Assembly (NCBI GenBank): GCA_028282195.1
Contig: JANQII010000190.1
Location: 1 to 50,757, forward strand
Length of the DNA: 50,757 nucleotides
Origin: Prolixibacteraceae bacterium
GTDB lineage: Bacteria > Bacteroidota > Bacteroidia > Bacteroidales > Prolixibacteraceae
Reading direction: 5' to 3'
Below the pieces are notes generated by a model. That model made no database searches and had not been told where the DNA came from. It saw only the letters and a list, made by a program, of their open reading frames with translations. Within the stretch, counting starts at the first letter, position 1. Each line of letters starts with the position of its first letter. Of this stretch, positions 1 to 10,700 are shown in pieces. The translations under genes were made by a program, and so were the position numbers.

Positions 1-124
1 CTCCGAATTGATGTGTTTTTCATAGTTCTACATTGGTTATTGAGTGTTGTATATTCATTATTTTCTTGCTTTCCCCTAAATTCATATTTGTGTATAAAGT
101 ATAGCTTCTCGAAGAGAGGGAGAA

Positions 125-144
125 CCTGCCTACCGTCAGGCAGG
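125..144. repeat. Short GC-rich palindrome
   Basis: The 7-nt arms CCTGCCT and AGGCAGG flank a 6-nt spacer in otherwise AT-rich sequence. No clear U-tract follows on either strand, so it is not a confident terminator. It may be a dispersed palindromic repeat. The rest of positions 1-211 shows nothing I can support as a gene. Confidence 0.35.
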
Positions 145-211
145 GAGGGAGGGTCAAAAAATAATTTTTCCATTCAATAGCATACTATTATCATTTAACT
201 TTTGACAACTT

Positions 212-547
212 CTACCAATCTAAAAGGTACGCAAAAATCAATGGTGCTACAATAGTCGCATCAGACTCAACAATGAATTTTGGTGTTTCAATCCTTAATT
301 TTCCCCAGGTAATTTTTTCATTTGGAACCGCTCCTGAATAAGAACCATAACTGGTTGTGGAATCAGAAATCTGGCAAAAATAATTCCAGAAAGGTGTATC
401 TGTTCTTTCCATATCCTGATAAAGCATCGGTATTACACAAACTGGGAAATCACCGGCTATTCCATCACCTATTTGGAAAAAGCCAATTTTATTATTCTGA
501 GTGTTTTCTGTGTACCAATTTGCCAGCCAGGTCATGTATTCAATCTT
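212..547 (-). pseudogene. C-terminal fragment of a deoxyhypusine-synthase-like gene
   Basis: The roughly 110 readable residues match the end of the bacterial deoxyhypusine-synthase-like family. Hallmarks are GFFQIGDGIAGDFP, FCQISDSTTSYGSYSGAVP, NEKITWGK and FIVESDATIVAPL. Family members are usually a little over 300 residues, so the N-terminal two thirds, including most of the NAD-binding fold, are absent. Translating upstream from the first ATG (533-535) gives Tyr, Glu, Ile, Lys and then the TAA stop of the sulfatase at 548-550. The fragment is therefore in the same frame as the sulfatase and begins at its stop codon. The usual IGGGIAG motif reads IGDGIAG here, which may be decay. There is no ribosome binding site of its own. 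A short expressed protein is possible, but a truncated remnant is more likely. Confidence 0.8.
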
Positions 548-1948
548 TTATTCAAAAAATCGCAAAGGCCATAGATCACTGGCTCCCCGCATAGAATTGA
601 TTTTCTTTTTAAGTTTCTTTACTTTCCGGGGATAAAGAGTTGCCATATCTTCACTTTCATCAGGGTCGTTCTTTATATCATAAAGCTGTATTTCCCCATC
701 AAGTTTCTTGCGGATTGCTTTCAGTTGGTTCTTCACATCAAGAACCGCCTGTATCCCTTGAGAACCGCCATCCCTGGTCATAACACAAAATTCCCAGTAG
801 AAATAATCGTGTTCTTTTTGTTTTGAAGGTTTACCCAATAATGTTGGCAATAATGAAATCCCATCAATTCCTTTTGGACTGTTAATTCCTGTTAATTCAC
901 AAAATGTGGGCATGATATCCTGAAAGCCGGAAATGTGATCGGTTCGGCCAGGCATAATTTTTCCAGGCCACAAAAAAACGGTCGGCTCACGAAAACCTCC
1001 TTCAAACATATCTCTTTTTATCCCGCGAAAAGGCCCTGAAGATTTGAAAAAATCCTTTCCCGGAGCTGACTCACGAGCTAAACCGGGTACTGAAGTTCCA
1101 TTATCACTGGTAAAAACAACTAAGGTATTTTCTGCAATCCCTTTTTTGTTAAGAGCATCTAAAATTTTTCCAATATCCCTGTCCATCCGGCTAATCATAG
1201 CTGCATATTTCTTGTGAATATCTTTCCATGGCTTAGTAGTATAATAGCCCAGATCCGGAGGATTATAAGGGGAATGTGGAATTGTATAAGCTAAAAGCAT
1301 GAAAAAAGGCTCCTGGTGTGCTCTGTTTACATACTCCAATGCACATTGAGTAAACAAATCATGAGAATAGGTATTTCCCACTTGTCCTTTTTTTACTCCC
1401 TTATTTCCTTCCAGTTGAAGCATCCCATCATTTTTACAAATTTGCTTAGGATAATAATCATGGGCAGCTACGTGGGTATCGTAACCTACAAACTCATCAA
1501 ATCCCTGATTTAAAGGATAGCCAGATTTATTCAACGGACCAAGTCCCCACTTTCCAAAACAGGCTGTTGCATAACCTGCTTCTTTCATTTTTTCAGCTAT
1601 GGTAATTTCTTTATCCGGTAAATTCTCACGTTGCCACACTCCACCTGGATTATTCTTAATAAAACCTACTGCCTGACTTTTCCCGGTCATTAAAACACAA
1701 CGCGAAGGTCCGCAAACAGCCCCCCCGGCATAATGATGGTTGAACACCATTCCCTGTGCAGCCATCTTATCTAATTCCGGGGTGAGGATTTTTTCCTGTC
1801 CGTTAAAACCGACTTCTCCATAACCCAGATCATCAGCCAGAATAAAAATGATATTGGGCTTATCTGGTTTGGCTGCTTTTGCACAATTCAGGATTGGTGG
1901 GAGTATCCAGACAAATACTGCTATTAGCATTGAAAACCTGGTATTCAT
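548..1948 (-). CDS. Secreted Cys-type sulfatase (arylsulfatase A-like, S1 family)
   Basis: 466-residue exported sulfatase expected to remove sulfate esters from a carbohydrate. An N-terminal hydrophobic signal (about residues 5-25) is followed by NIIFILADDLGYG, whose Asp39/Asp40 are the usual calcium ligands. The modification motif C-G-P-S-R starts at Cys79, which would be converted to formylglycine by an FGE or anSME enzyme encoded elsewhere. A later TSDNG motif supplies further metal ligands. Length is typical for the family. It starts 4 nt after the stop of the upstream GH36-like gene, so it is the last cistron of the locus. Its presence beside galactosidase-like enzymes suggests a sulfated galactose-containing substrate (inference). 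The S1 subfamily cannot be assigned by eye. Confidence 0.93.
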   Translation of the reverse strand: MNTRFSMLIAVFVWILPPILNCAKAAKPDKPNIIFILADDLGYGEVGFNGQEKILTPELDKMAAQGMVFNHHYAGGAVCGPSRCVLMTGKSQAVGFIKNNPGGVWQRENLPDKEITIAEKMKEAGYATACFGKWGLGPLNKSGYPLNQGFDEFVGYDTHVAAHDYYPKQICKNDGMLQLEGNKGVKKGQVGNTYSHDLFTQCALEYVNRAHQEPFFMLLAYTIPHSPYNPPDLGYYTTKPWKDIHKKYAAMISRMDRDIGKILDALNKKGIAENTLVVFTSDNGTSVPGLARESAPGKDFFKSSGPFRGIKRDMFEGGFREPTVFLWPGKIMPGRTDHISGFQDIMPTFCELTGINSPKGIDGISLLPTLLGKPSKQKEHDYFYWEFCVMTRDGGSQGIQAVLDVKNQLKAIRKKLDGEIQLYDIKNDPDESEDMATLYPRKVKKLKKKINSMRGASDLWPLRFFE

Positions 1949-1952
1949 GTGA

Positions 1953-4007
1953 TTAAAATTGATTGTACTTTAAGAACAAAAAATCGGCAGGATCCTCAAT
2001 TTGAAACTCTGCCATACTTTTATCATTCAGACTTATTTGCCATGTTTTGTTCGTAAGAAGATTCGTTAAATGTAATTTAGCTCCCGGTTTTAAAAATTTT
2101 AATGCAATTTTTGTTCTGGGCTTATTGTTATGAATCTCTCTGAAAACAGTTAAATATCCCCTGTCTTCTTTGTGATTGTGCACCTGGAATCCTGTCCAAC
2201 TTCTATTATTTGGCTTGTGTCCAATAGGATAAACAATTCCTCTATGCATATCTTCCCGTACCTTTTTGTAGGGTTCGAGAATACTTTTTATCTCCTGTCT
2301 ATCTTCAGCACTCAGGTATTTGACTTCATAAAAGAAGTTCATACTTCCCACTAAGGCGATTGCTACGGCGTAACTTTGTGAGTGCAAATGAGCATCAGAT
2401 GGTTTTTCAAATACACGACCCGTGTTCTGAATTCCAATCTGCAAATCGTAGGCATTTACGTATTTTGAAAGTAACCAAACATCTTCCAATACATTATATG
2501 GTTGATAAAGGGTATGGTGTGATTCACCTGCATTGTGCTGTTTTACATTGCGATACCAGAGGTTTCCATATTCCCGGCCATAAAAATATCCCCGGTCTTT
2601 GGGCTGTCCTCCTGTAACATCCCAATTTACAATTAAAGGTTGTTTACTTTCCTTCACCAATCTTCGGGCACGAGCCATCATATCCTGTACCTGTTCGTAG
2701 GTATATGTCTTGTAAAAATCGAACTTGCATGCAATAAATCCGGCATTGTTAACATGCGATATGAGCTTATCCATATTTACATCATCCCCATCGCACCAGA
2801 TTCCCAATTTTACCCCTTTTTCTTTAGCAAGTTTTTTTACATTTTTCCAACCTTCAGGATACGCTTTAGGATCGATTGACCAGTCTTTATTGATTTGCCA
2901 GCCGTCATCAATCTGCTGGGCTTCAATACCCGTTTCAGCACAAGCATCAATTTCTTCCAGAATACTTGGTTCCATTGATGAAATTTTTCCATCTCTGGTA
3001 TTATCTGTACTTCCCCAGTTATTTGCAAAAGTAAGCAAATCACGTTCAACAACCATAGGAAACCTCTGACGGTCAAATGACTTGAGTGCATATTGCAGTT
3101 CTGCATCACCTGATCCTCCCAAAACGAGCCATGTTGCATAAGCAGGTTGAAATTTCTCTTTTTTCAAGTCACTTTTTGCAATGCCCACTCCGGTTAGCGA
3201 GATTTCCTCTTTGGATAAAATGAAAGCTCCTGAATGATAGCATACACTATGATCCCACCATAAATTTCGTATGACAGGCGCCTCTTTTACTACAACTAAA
3301 CTACCTTCTTTATCATTTAATTGCAGCAAAAGACGTTTATCAAAAACCCGAGGTTTGTCGTATGGAGCAGTAATGATATCTTCCATCATGAAAGGTTTCA
3401 TTACCTGATTTATTGTATCCATCCTTCCGGGATTATGTTTGGTATAGCTTATCAACTTACTCTCGAATCCTTTAGGTGAGATGGGTAATCTTTGGAGTAT
3501 CCCCACATCTTCTTGTGGTTTACCAGAAGGTCCTTTTACCAAAAGCTGAGTCCGGATACCAGTTGATTTATTATACAACCAAACAAGCATTTTTACTTCC
3601 GAACCAGTCGCTGGATAATCAAAATGAACAGTAACAGCTAAATGCTTATTTGTGAATCCCTCATCATCATCGACCTTAGCTGTAATATTTTTTACAATTG
3701 CATCCCCTTCGGTAACTCCCGGGATATTCCAGCTTGTTTTTTTGCTTGTTTCAGAAATCCACTGCTTTCGGTATTGCATCTCAGATAGTTCAGTTAAATA
3801 CATGCCTTTTTCTGAGATACCCCATTTAACTTTTATTGTACCTGTACTTACTTCCAGAATATTTTCAGAAGCTTTAACTGCACATTCTTTCCAGTTTTTA
3901 TTCAAGCTTATTTTATGGTTTTCCCTTGCGTATAAACTACTTATTCCAAGAATAAGAATACAGACAAGTGTTATTTTCATATTATTTATTGACATTTTTA
4001 TCTTCAT
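1953..4007 (-). CDS. GH36-like alpha-galactosidase family glycosidase (paralog A)
   Basis: 684-residue exported glycosidase of clan GH-D. An N-terminal beta-rich domain (about residues 45-310) precedes a (beta/alpha)8 barrel with FANNWGS, QQIDDGWQ, KLGIWCDGDD, CKFDFYKT and VNWDVTGG. The Asp in the K-F-D-F strand is the likely nucleophile. The acid/base is less clear; the GREYGN stretch aligns with GRDCGN in the neighbouring paralog. A C-terminal beta domain ends in FLFLKY. Met10 (position 3980) gives the cleanest signal peptide (MKITLVCILILG) and may be the true start; from the annotated start only 1 nt separates it from the upstream paralog's stop. Alpha-galactosidase is the best guess, but related activities in this clan cannot be excluded. 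Confidence 0.82.
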   Translation of the reverse strand: MKIKMSINNMKITLVCILILGISSLYARENHKISLNKNWKECAVKASENILEVSTGTIKVKWGISEKGMYLTELSEMQYRKQWISETSKKTSWNIPGVTEGDAIVKNITAKVDDDEGFTNKHLAVTVHFDYPATGSEVKMLVWLYNKSTGIRTQLLVKGPSGKPQEDVGILQRLPISPKGFESKLISYTKHNPGRMDTINQVMKPFMMEDIITAPYDKPRVFDKRLLLQLNDKEGSLVVVKEAPVIRNLWWDHSVCYHSGAFILSKEEISLTGVGIAKSDLKKEKFQPAYATWLVLGGSGDAELQYALKSFDRQRFPMVVERDLLTFANNWGSTDNTRDGKISSMEPSILEEIDACAETGIEAQQIDDGWQINKDWSIDPKAYPEGWKNVKKLAKEKGVKLGIWCDGDDVNMDKLISHVNNAGFIACKFDFYKTYTYEQVQDMMARARRLVKESKQPLIVNWDVTGGQPKDRGYFYGREYGNLWYRNVKQHNAGESHHTLYQPYNVLEDVWLLSKYVNAYDLQIGIQNTGRVFEKPSDAHLHSQSYAVAIALVGSMNFFYEVKYLSAEDRQEIKSILEPYKKVREDMHRGIVYPIGHKPNNRSWTGFQVHNHKEDRGYLTVFREIHNNKPRTKIALKFLKPGAKLHLTNLLTNKTWQISLNDKSMAEFQIEDPADFLFLKYNQF

Positions 4008-4008
4008 A

Positions 4009-6132
4009 TTATTTTTGATAGTATTTAAGAAATAAATAACCAGGCGCCTGAGGAATTTGAATGTCTATTTCCGATTTTTCACTTAATGTTACGTTGTGAT
4101 TCTCTCCTGTCAATATATTTGTGATTTCCAGGTTTGTTCCAGGTTTCAGGAAATGCAGTGCAATCGTGTAGTTTGAATCTGGATTTCTTAACTCCCTAAA
4201 AAACGTTAAATAACCATTGCCGGTTTCCGGATTGTAATTTTGAAAACCAGTCCAGCTTCCATTATCCGGTTTATCACCTATAGCAAAAACATAACCTTTG
4301 TACATTTCATCGCGTTCTGCTTTATATTTGGCGATGATCGGTTTTAATTCTTCGCGTGCTTCTGGTGATAAGAATTGTATCTCTGTGAAAAAAATCGGGC
4401 TTGCCATTAAGGTAACGGCAAAGTTATATCCATGAGAATAGCTTAAAGCATCAGTTACTGCTCCTGGAGGAGTAAGGTCTTTGTTCTGGTAAGTTACCTG
4501 TACTTTATTCAGGTTCATATAATCAGCCAGTTCCCATGCATCGCGTAATACCTGCCATGGTTCGTACTGTACGGCTGACCGGATTGTGTATGCTTTGCGA
4601 TTTGCCAGGTAAAGATTGCCACAATCGCGTCCAAAATAAAATCCCATACGTGCAGGATTTTCCGTCACATCCCAATTAACTACAGTAGTATAACCGGAAT
4701 GCTTTATTAAATTACGGGCTTTGTAATATAACCCATCCAATGCATCCTTTCTATTCAATTGGGCAAAATCCAGTTTATAAGCTTTAAAATCACCCGTGTT
4801 GTAATTGGTTTTTAAAGCTGAAAGAGGTGCTGTCCAGGCATGCCATAGCCCCAATTTGATTCCTGCCTTTTTAGCTTTTTCTTTTACAGCCCCAAAACCA
4901 TTGGGATATACATCGTAACTTTCAGGCATTACAGAACCATCAAAAAGCCTTGGTAAACCACCCTTTTTGTATGGCTTGGTCGGCCCTTTCTTCGATGGCA
5001 ACCATATATTCTGACCTGTGCGAATTTGCCAGCCATCGTCTATTTGTAATAAGTCGATGCCAAGATCGGCGCATGCATCAATTTCTTTCAGTACATTTTC
5101 CTCTCTTGCTTTATAAGCACACTGATCAAATGCATCCTCTGATCCCCAGGTATTGGCCATAATAAATACATCGCGATTGGGGTGGACGGGATAACGAAAC
5201 CTGTCGAACTGTTTCAAAGCCAATTGTGCATCTACTTCTGATCCACTGTATGAAATCACCCAATTGGCCCAGCAAAATTTAAATTCCGTATCTGAGACAT
5301 CACCTGGTTTTAGGCCGAGTCCGGTAACTGAAAGTTTATTGCCATTTCGATTAAAGCCACCTGTTTCCAATTCATTTGCCATATGGGTATGCTTATGGGA
5401 TTCCTTTAACAAAATAAGCCCCTTACCCTTGTTTTGTGTTAATAAACCACTTGTTATATCTGAACTTCCATCCTCTGAAATATTTTCTTCGGTGAGAATT
5501 TCATACGGTTTGTAATTTGCTTTTAAACCAGAATGGTATCCAAATGCAGTCACATTCTCAGGTGAAGATGAAAGAGTCAGTGATTCAGAAATCCCAGCTT
5601 GGTTTTTTTTACCCTCCCACTCGACTCCTTTTGTTGTTTTTAACCAAAGCTGGGTACGTAAGCCGGCAACACCAGGGTAGGCCCAAATAACATATTTTAT
5701 TTGAAGACCATCATAATGTATTTCCGCCTCTACTGCCAGGTGTTTGCTGGTAAAATGTTCATCATCGTTTTCAAAAGCATTGAGTGAAACCAATTTACCA
5801 TCGCCTTCAGTACCTAAATCCCAATCTGCATTTTTATTAAAACCAATTGCAAGTACCTGACCTTGTTCGTTTTTAATTTCGCTGGTTAAAAATCCTTTAC
5901 CAGTCCATTTCCAACAACGTTCAATTTTTCCGGTTGAAACAATTAGTTTATCACCCTTTGTAATGGCACTGGCATTCTTGAAGGACTTGTTTAGCTTAGG
6001 TAAAACCGATGTATTTGTACAAGATAAAAAAAGAAAGACAGAGATAAATAAAATATAGCATTTGATAATATTAAACAGATTAACACTGTTTATTGGTCGT
6101 AACATAAGTATGTATTTTTGAAATGAATCCAA
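4009..6132 (-). CDS. GH36-like alpha-galactosidase family lipoprotein (paralog B)
   Basis: 707-residue glycosidase related along its whole length to the next gene. Shared blocks include MANTWGSED, LLQIDDGWQ, KLGLWHAW, YKLDFAQ, VNWDVTENP and a YLFLKY terminus. The lipobox FLFLSC puts the acylated Cys at residue 38, so it is probably a surface or periplasmic lipoprotein. Met10 (position 6105) is the more plausible start because it leaves a normal-length lipoprotein signal. Its barrel contains an extra loop around the GLPRLFDGSVMPES stretch that paralog A lacks, and the region aligning with GREYGN in A reads GRDCGN. It follows susD across a hairpin (6135-6163) and probably acts on oligosaccharides captured by the SusCD pair. 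Confidence 0.82.
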   Translation of the reverse strand: MDSFQKYILMLRPINSVNLFNIIKCYILFISVFLFLSCTNTSVLPKLNKSFKNASAITKGDKLIVSTGKIERCWKWTGKGFLTSEIKNEQGQVLAIGFNKNADWDLGTEGDGKLVSLNAFENDDEHFTSKHLAVEAEIHYDGLQIKYVIWAYPGVAGLRTQLWLKTTKGVEWEGKKNQAGISESLTLSSSPENVTAFGYHSGLKANYKPYEILTEENISEDGSSDITSGLLTQNKGKGLILLKESHKHTHMANELETGGFNRNGNKLSVTGLGLKPGDVSDTEFKFCWANWVISYSGSEVDAQLALKQFDRFRYPVHPNRDVFIMANTWGSEDAFDQCAYKAREENVLKEIDACADLGIDLLQIDDGWQIRTGQNIWLPSKKGPTKPYKKGGLPRLFDGSVMPESYDVYPNGFGAVKEKAKKAGIKLGLWHAWTAPLSALKTNYNTGDFKAYKLDFAQLNRKDALDGLYYKARNLIKHSGYTTVVNWDVTENPARMGFYFGRDCGNLYLANRKAYTIRSAVQYEPWQVLRDAWELADYMNLNKVQVTYQNKDLTPPGAVTDALSYSHGYNFAVTLMASPIFFTEIQFLSPEAREELKPIIAKYKAERDEMYKGYVFAIGDKPDNGSWTGFQNYNPETGNGYLTFFRELRNPDSNYTIALHFLKPGTNLEITNILTGENHNVTLSEKSEIDIQIPQAPGYLFLKYYQK

Positions 6133-6134
6133 TT

Positions 6135-6163
6135 AAACAGGGATAGTTGAACTATCCCTGTTT
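6135..6163 (-). terminator. Hairpin between susD and the glycosidase genes
   Basis: A long perfect inverted repeat (arms AAACAGGGATAG and CTATCCCTGTTT around TTCAA on the minus strand) lies between the susD stop and the GH36-like paralog B. The downstream T-run is weak on the minus strand and better on the plus strand. It could act as a partial terminator or mRNA-stabilising hairpin that sets different levels for SusD and the enzymes (inference). Confidence 0.55.
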
Positions 6164-6197
6164 TTATCTATATTCATAAATGATTAAAAAGTTGTTC

Positions 6198-7709
6198 TTA
6201 ATAACCTGGATTGTTTTCCGTAATCAAAGGGTTAGCCTCCATTTCTAAAAATGGAATTGGGAAAAGATAATTTTTTTCACTTATCGTTTTTATTCGTGTA
6301 TCTAACAGAGGATCCATCAATGTACCATTCACCGTTTCTGCTAATATATGCCAACGTTTCAAGTCAAACCAACGTTTCAATTCCATAAATAATTCGGAAC
6401 GCCTTTCCTTAATTAGCGCCAACTTAAACTCTTCCTTTGATAAACCGGACAGAGGTTCCAGCCCCGCCCTTTGACGTACATTGTTAATTGCATCATAAGC
6501 AGCCTGACCTGGACCATTAATTTCATTCTCAATTTCGGCCTTACGAAGCAGCACATCTGCAAAACGATATAGCCTTAGATTGTTATTGGTTCTGTTCACC
6601 TTAACTCCAAGACCATAGTTATGCTTGTCCACATATTTATAGATTGTAGGATTTTGCAATGAAATCCAGTTTTCTTCCCACAAAACAGAATCTTTAAGCA
6701 TAATCCGCCTCAAATCCCCTTCTTCAAAGTGAGATGCAAGACTTCTGGTTCCATTAAAACAGTTTCCCCATCCAAAACGGGTTTTATTACTACCAGGGCC
6801 TTTATAGAAACTTAAAAACTGAAGTTGGCTTCCTAATCCATTATCCAAAGAAATGTCGTAAGTAAACTCTACGATTGCCTCATCTCCAAATAGATTGTCA
6901 ACATCAAATATATCTTCATAATTTCCTTGCAAAGAATAATTCATTGTCATCAACTGATCTATTCGGGTTAGCGCATCATTCCATTTACTATTATCATTTA
7001 TCGGATAACCAGCCATAGTCATATATACATCGGCCAATACCATTTTAACTGCACCCATTGTGGGGCGTTCCTTCCCCCCACCTGGCCATTCACTTTGAGG
7101 TAATGCATTTAAACTTTCCACCTCTTCTAAATCGGCTATTATCTGAGAATAAATTTCTGAAGCAGGTGTTTTTGCCAAAAAATCATGTTGTGTTTTTGTT
7201 GGCAATAAGGGCATTGGGGCATCACCCCATAAACGTACAATATGGAAATAAATAAATGCCCTGATATACTTTGCTTCGGACATATACTGCTTTTGGTCAT
7301 TTTCACTCAGGAATTCAAATGTTGGCAAAAGTTCAATCAATCCATTTACCCTGTTTAAAGTGGAATAAAAACGAGTCCATGTTTCATATACAATCCCGTT
7401 TTCAACTGCAATAACTCCAATTCCCAACTCTTGCTCAGCTTGGTTCGAACGATTGACACCTATGAACACATCATCTGCCCCACCTTCCAAAAAGTGAAAT
7501 AGACGGGAATCAAATGGTCCTGTGACAAATTGTTTTAATTGAGGGTAAAACCCATATACATAAGCTTCTACATCACTTCTAGATTGGAAAAAATTATCAC
7601 TGGAGAATTTATCCAAAGGTACTTCTTCTAATTGTTCATCACACGAGGACAAAAATAGTTGTGCTAAAATCAAAAGCACGAAGTGTAATTTAAATATCTT
7701 TCTTTTCAT
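6198..7709 (-). CDS. SusD/RagB family outer-membrane glycan-binding lipoprotein
   Basis: 503-residue SusD homolog. The signal peptide ends in the lipobox LFLSSC. The mature start EEVPLDKFSSDNFFQ is the usual SusD N-terminal pattern, followed by the TPR-type core (KYIRAFIYFHIVRLWGD) and the conserved C-terminal block ERRSELFMELKRWFDLKRW. SusD proteins cap the SusC barrel at the cell surface and bind oligosaccharides for import. The gene starts 18 nt after susC, as expected for a co-translated pair. The ligand cannot be read from sequence; the neighbouring galactosidase-like enzymes and sulfatase suggest a sulfated galactoside. Confidence 0.95.
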   Translation of the reverse strand: MKRKIFKLHFVLLILAQLFLSSCDEQLEEVPLDKFSSDNFFQSRSDVEAYVYGFYPQLKQFVTGPFDSRLFHFLEGGADDVFIGVNRSNQAEQELGIGVIAVENGIVYETWTRFYSTLNRVNGLIELLPTFEFLSENDQKQYMSEAKYIRAFIYFHIVRLWGDAPMPLLPTKTQHDFLAKTPASEIYSQIIADLEEVESLNALPQSEWPGGGKERPTMGAVKMVLADVYMTMAGYPINDNSKWNDALTRIDQLMTMNYSLQGNYEDIFDVDNLFGDEAIVEFTYDISLDNGLGSQLQFLSFYKGPGSNKTRFGWGNCFNGTRSLASHFEEGDLRRIMLKDSVLWEENWISLQNPTIYKYVDKHNYGLGVKVNRTNNNLRLYRFADVLLRKAEIENEINGPGQAAYDAINNVRQRAGLEPLSGLSKEEFKLALIKERRSELFMELKRWFDLKRWHILAETVNGTLMDPLLDTRIKTISEKNYLFPIPFLEMEANPLITENNPGY

Positions 7710-7727
7710 AATTGTTCTTCATTAAAT

Positions 7728-10700
7728 TTAAAAACCGATGTTAACACCAAGTGAAAATGTTCTGGACTGTGGATATGAACCATAATCTGAACTGCTGATA
7801 ACAGACGATCCACCACCTGTTTCCGGATCAAATCCGGTATAATTAGTGAAGGTAAAGGCATTTTGAACTGAAGTAAAAATTTTAGCAGAAGACAAACCAA
7901 TTTTTTTTATTAAACTATCACTGAGTTGATAACTAAGTGAAATGTTTTTTACCCTTAGGTATGATGCATCTTCCAAAAACCGAGATGAAAAATCTTCTCC
8001 CCTCTGATTATATACAACCTGCCTGATGTCGTTTACGGGATTATCAGGTCGCCAGGCATCAATTACACTTCTTATCTGATTTGCTTGTCCATGACCGCGT
8101 TCCCATAAACCGCCTTTTCCTGAGTTAATCATTTTATGCCCGAATGCACCTTGAAGAAATACATTCAAACTCCAGTTTTTATAGGCAAAATCGTTATTAA
8201 CACCTAAAAAGAAGTCTGGCATTGACTTTCCCAGGATTATACGGTCATCATCCAATGTAATTTGATCATCGTTATTTTGATCAACGTATTTATATTGTCC
8301 TGGTTTTTTCCCGTAAATTGCGGCCTCATCAGCTTCTTCCAACTGCCAAATTCCATCAAATTCCCATCCATATATTGTTCCTAATGGTTCTCCTTCAATA
8401 AGTCTCATTTGAGTTCCAAAAGAAGTATTATTCGATTCTCCAACTTCTACTACTTCGTTTTGGTTAAATGAAATATTTGTTCCAAAATCCCAACTAAATT
8501 GATTTTTTCTCAAATGCGTATTTACGCCAATCTCAACACCAGTGTTTTTAACAGATCCAACATTTGTAAGTATAGAAGAAAAGCCTGTTGAAACAGGAAT
8601 CTTTTTGTTTAATAACAAGTCAGTTGTCAGCTTATGATAATAATCCGCTACAATTTCCAGGTTTCCATCCAGTATCGCTACGTCAAAGCCAATATCAAAC
8701 TGGGCAGTCTTTTCCCATTTTAAATCATCATTACCCAAGGTAGGAAAATAGTATGTTGCCAAATTATCATCAATAATCACATTACCACTTTGTATTTTTG
8801 CTATAGACTGATAGGTATCAATTGCCTGGTTTCCTGTTAAACCATAGCTAACTCTGAGTTTTAGGTTATGAAAGAGTTCTTTATCTTTTAGAACACCTTC
8901 TTCCGATATCCGCCATGCAACTGCCCCAGATGGGAAAAAGGCATATTTATGATTTGATGCAAATCTCGAAGAACCATCATATCGAACGTTTGCCGTTAAA
9001 AGATACTTTTCAGATAAATTATAATTCATCCTCCCGAGCCATGACACAACAGTACTTTCAGAGAATCCAGACCGGGGTATTAATGGTTCTGTTCCGGCTG
9101 ACAAATCGTGATAGCTTAGATTATCGTTGGTAAATCCTTGGGTAGCTGTACCAAAAGATTCTGAATTAACCTCCTGATAAGAAAATCCTGCAAGAAAATC
9201 TAACTTATGTATTGTATTAAATGTTTTTTGATAAGTTAACAAGTTCTCATTCAACACATTATTGGACAATGAACTACTCACATCAGCCTTTCCCATTACA
9301 GTTATATAATTGGGATCAACATCTCTTGTCCAATACCTGTTGGTTTTATTGGTTGCATAATTCCAACCGATAGATGTCCTGAATTTAAGATCCTTAAGAA
9401 TTTCAAAAGTAAGTGCCCCCTGAATATTTGCAGTGAAATTTCGTTGATGATTGTCTGAACCCATTAATGTTGCCAATGGATTTTTTCCTAATTCAGCTTC
9501 TTCAAAACTTACAAAAAAGGAACCATCTTCATTATATGCAGGGAACAGTGGACTTGCTTTAATACTTTTGGATAAAATCCCTTCCTGACCACCACTGGGA
9601 ACAACATTTGAAAAACTATGTGTAACTTTCGCATTGAATTCAAGACTTATCCGATCCTTAGGATTCGAATTCAAATTAAAAATGATAGCTTTTCTATCGT
9701 ATTCCGATTTCTTTATTGTTCCTTTATTGAGATAATAATTAGCTGAAAGATAATAATTTGTATTATCAGAGCCTCCGCTATAGACCACCTGGGCATCGTG
9801 TTTCTTTCCGGTTTGAGTTGTTAAATCTAACCAATCTGTATAATCAGCAGCAGCTGCAATATCAGCTTCAGAATATGCTGGCTCCAACCCTGCATTTATC
9901 AATGCAGTATTATAAAATCTGGCAAATTCCTGGCCATTCATGGGTTCAACAAAATTGTAGATATTTTGCAATCCATAGGAGTAATTAAACTCAAACCCCG
10001 GTTTTGCTCCTTTCGTCCCTTTTTTTGTTGTTACAATAATTACTCCATTTGCCGCCCGTGCTCCATAAATTGCGGTAGATGAAGCATCTTTTAGTACTTC
10101 TACACTTTCAATATCATTTGGATTTATAGCATTGATACTTCCGCCAATAAATCCATCAATTACATAAAGAGGTTCATTACTGGCCTGTATTGAGTTACCG
10201 CCCCGAATGCGCATACTTGCCCCGGCTCCCGGTGCTCCATTATTTTGAACGACATATAATCCTGCTGCACGCCCTTGTAATTTTTGTTCGAGGGTCGCAG
10301 AAGGGATATTTTCCATATCTTCAGCTTTAATGGATGAAACTGAGCCTGTTAAGTCCGATCTTTTTACAGTGCCATATCCAATAGCTACCACTTCGTCTAA
10401 TCCAATGACATCAGCCATCATCTTCACGTTAATAGTTAATTGGTTGCCCACAACAATCTCCTGGGTAGCCATACCGATAAACGAAAATAGCAGAGTAGTA
10501 CCTGCAGGAACATCTGTAATGGTGTAGTTACCATCCATGTTAGTAACCGTACCAATAGTTGTTCCCTGAATAAGAACAGTTACTCCCGGCAGTGGCTCAC
10601 CAGCTTCGTCGGTTACGGTTCCGGAAATGAATTTCTTTTGTTGCAAAATCTTGTCATTTCCAGAGTTTGTTTTCTCTGTTGATAAGATTATCAGATGATC

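Noticed and set aside
322..594. Plus-strand ORF of 90 codons
   Set aside because: It lies opposite the clearly recognisable deoxyhypusine-synthase-like tail and the sulfatase end, and its translation resembles nothing.
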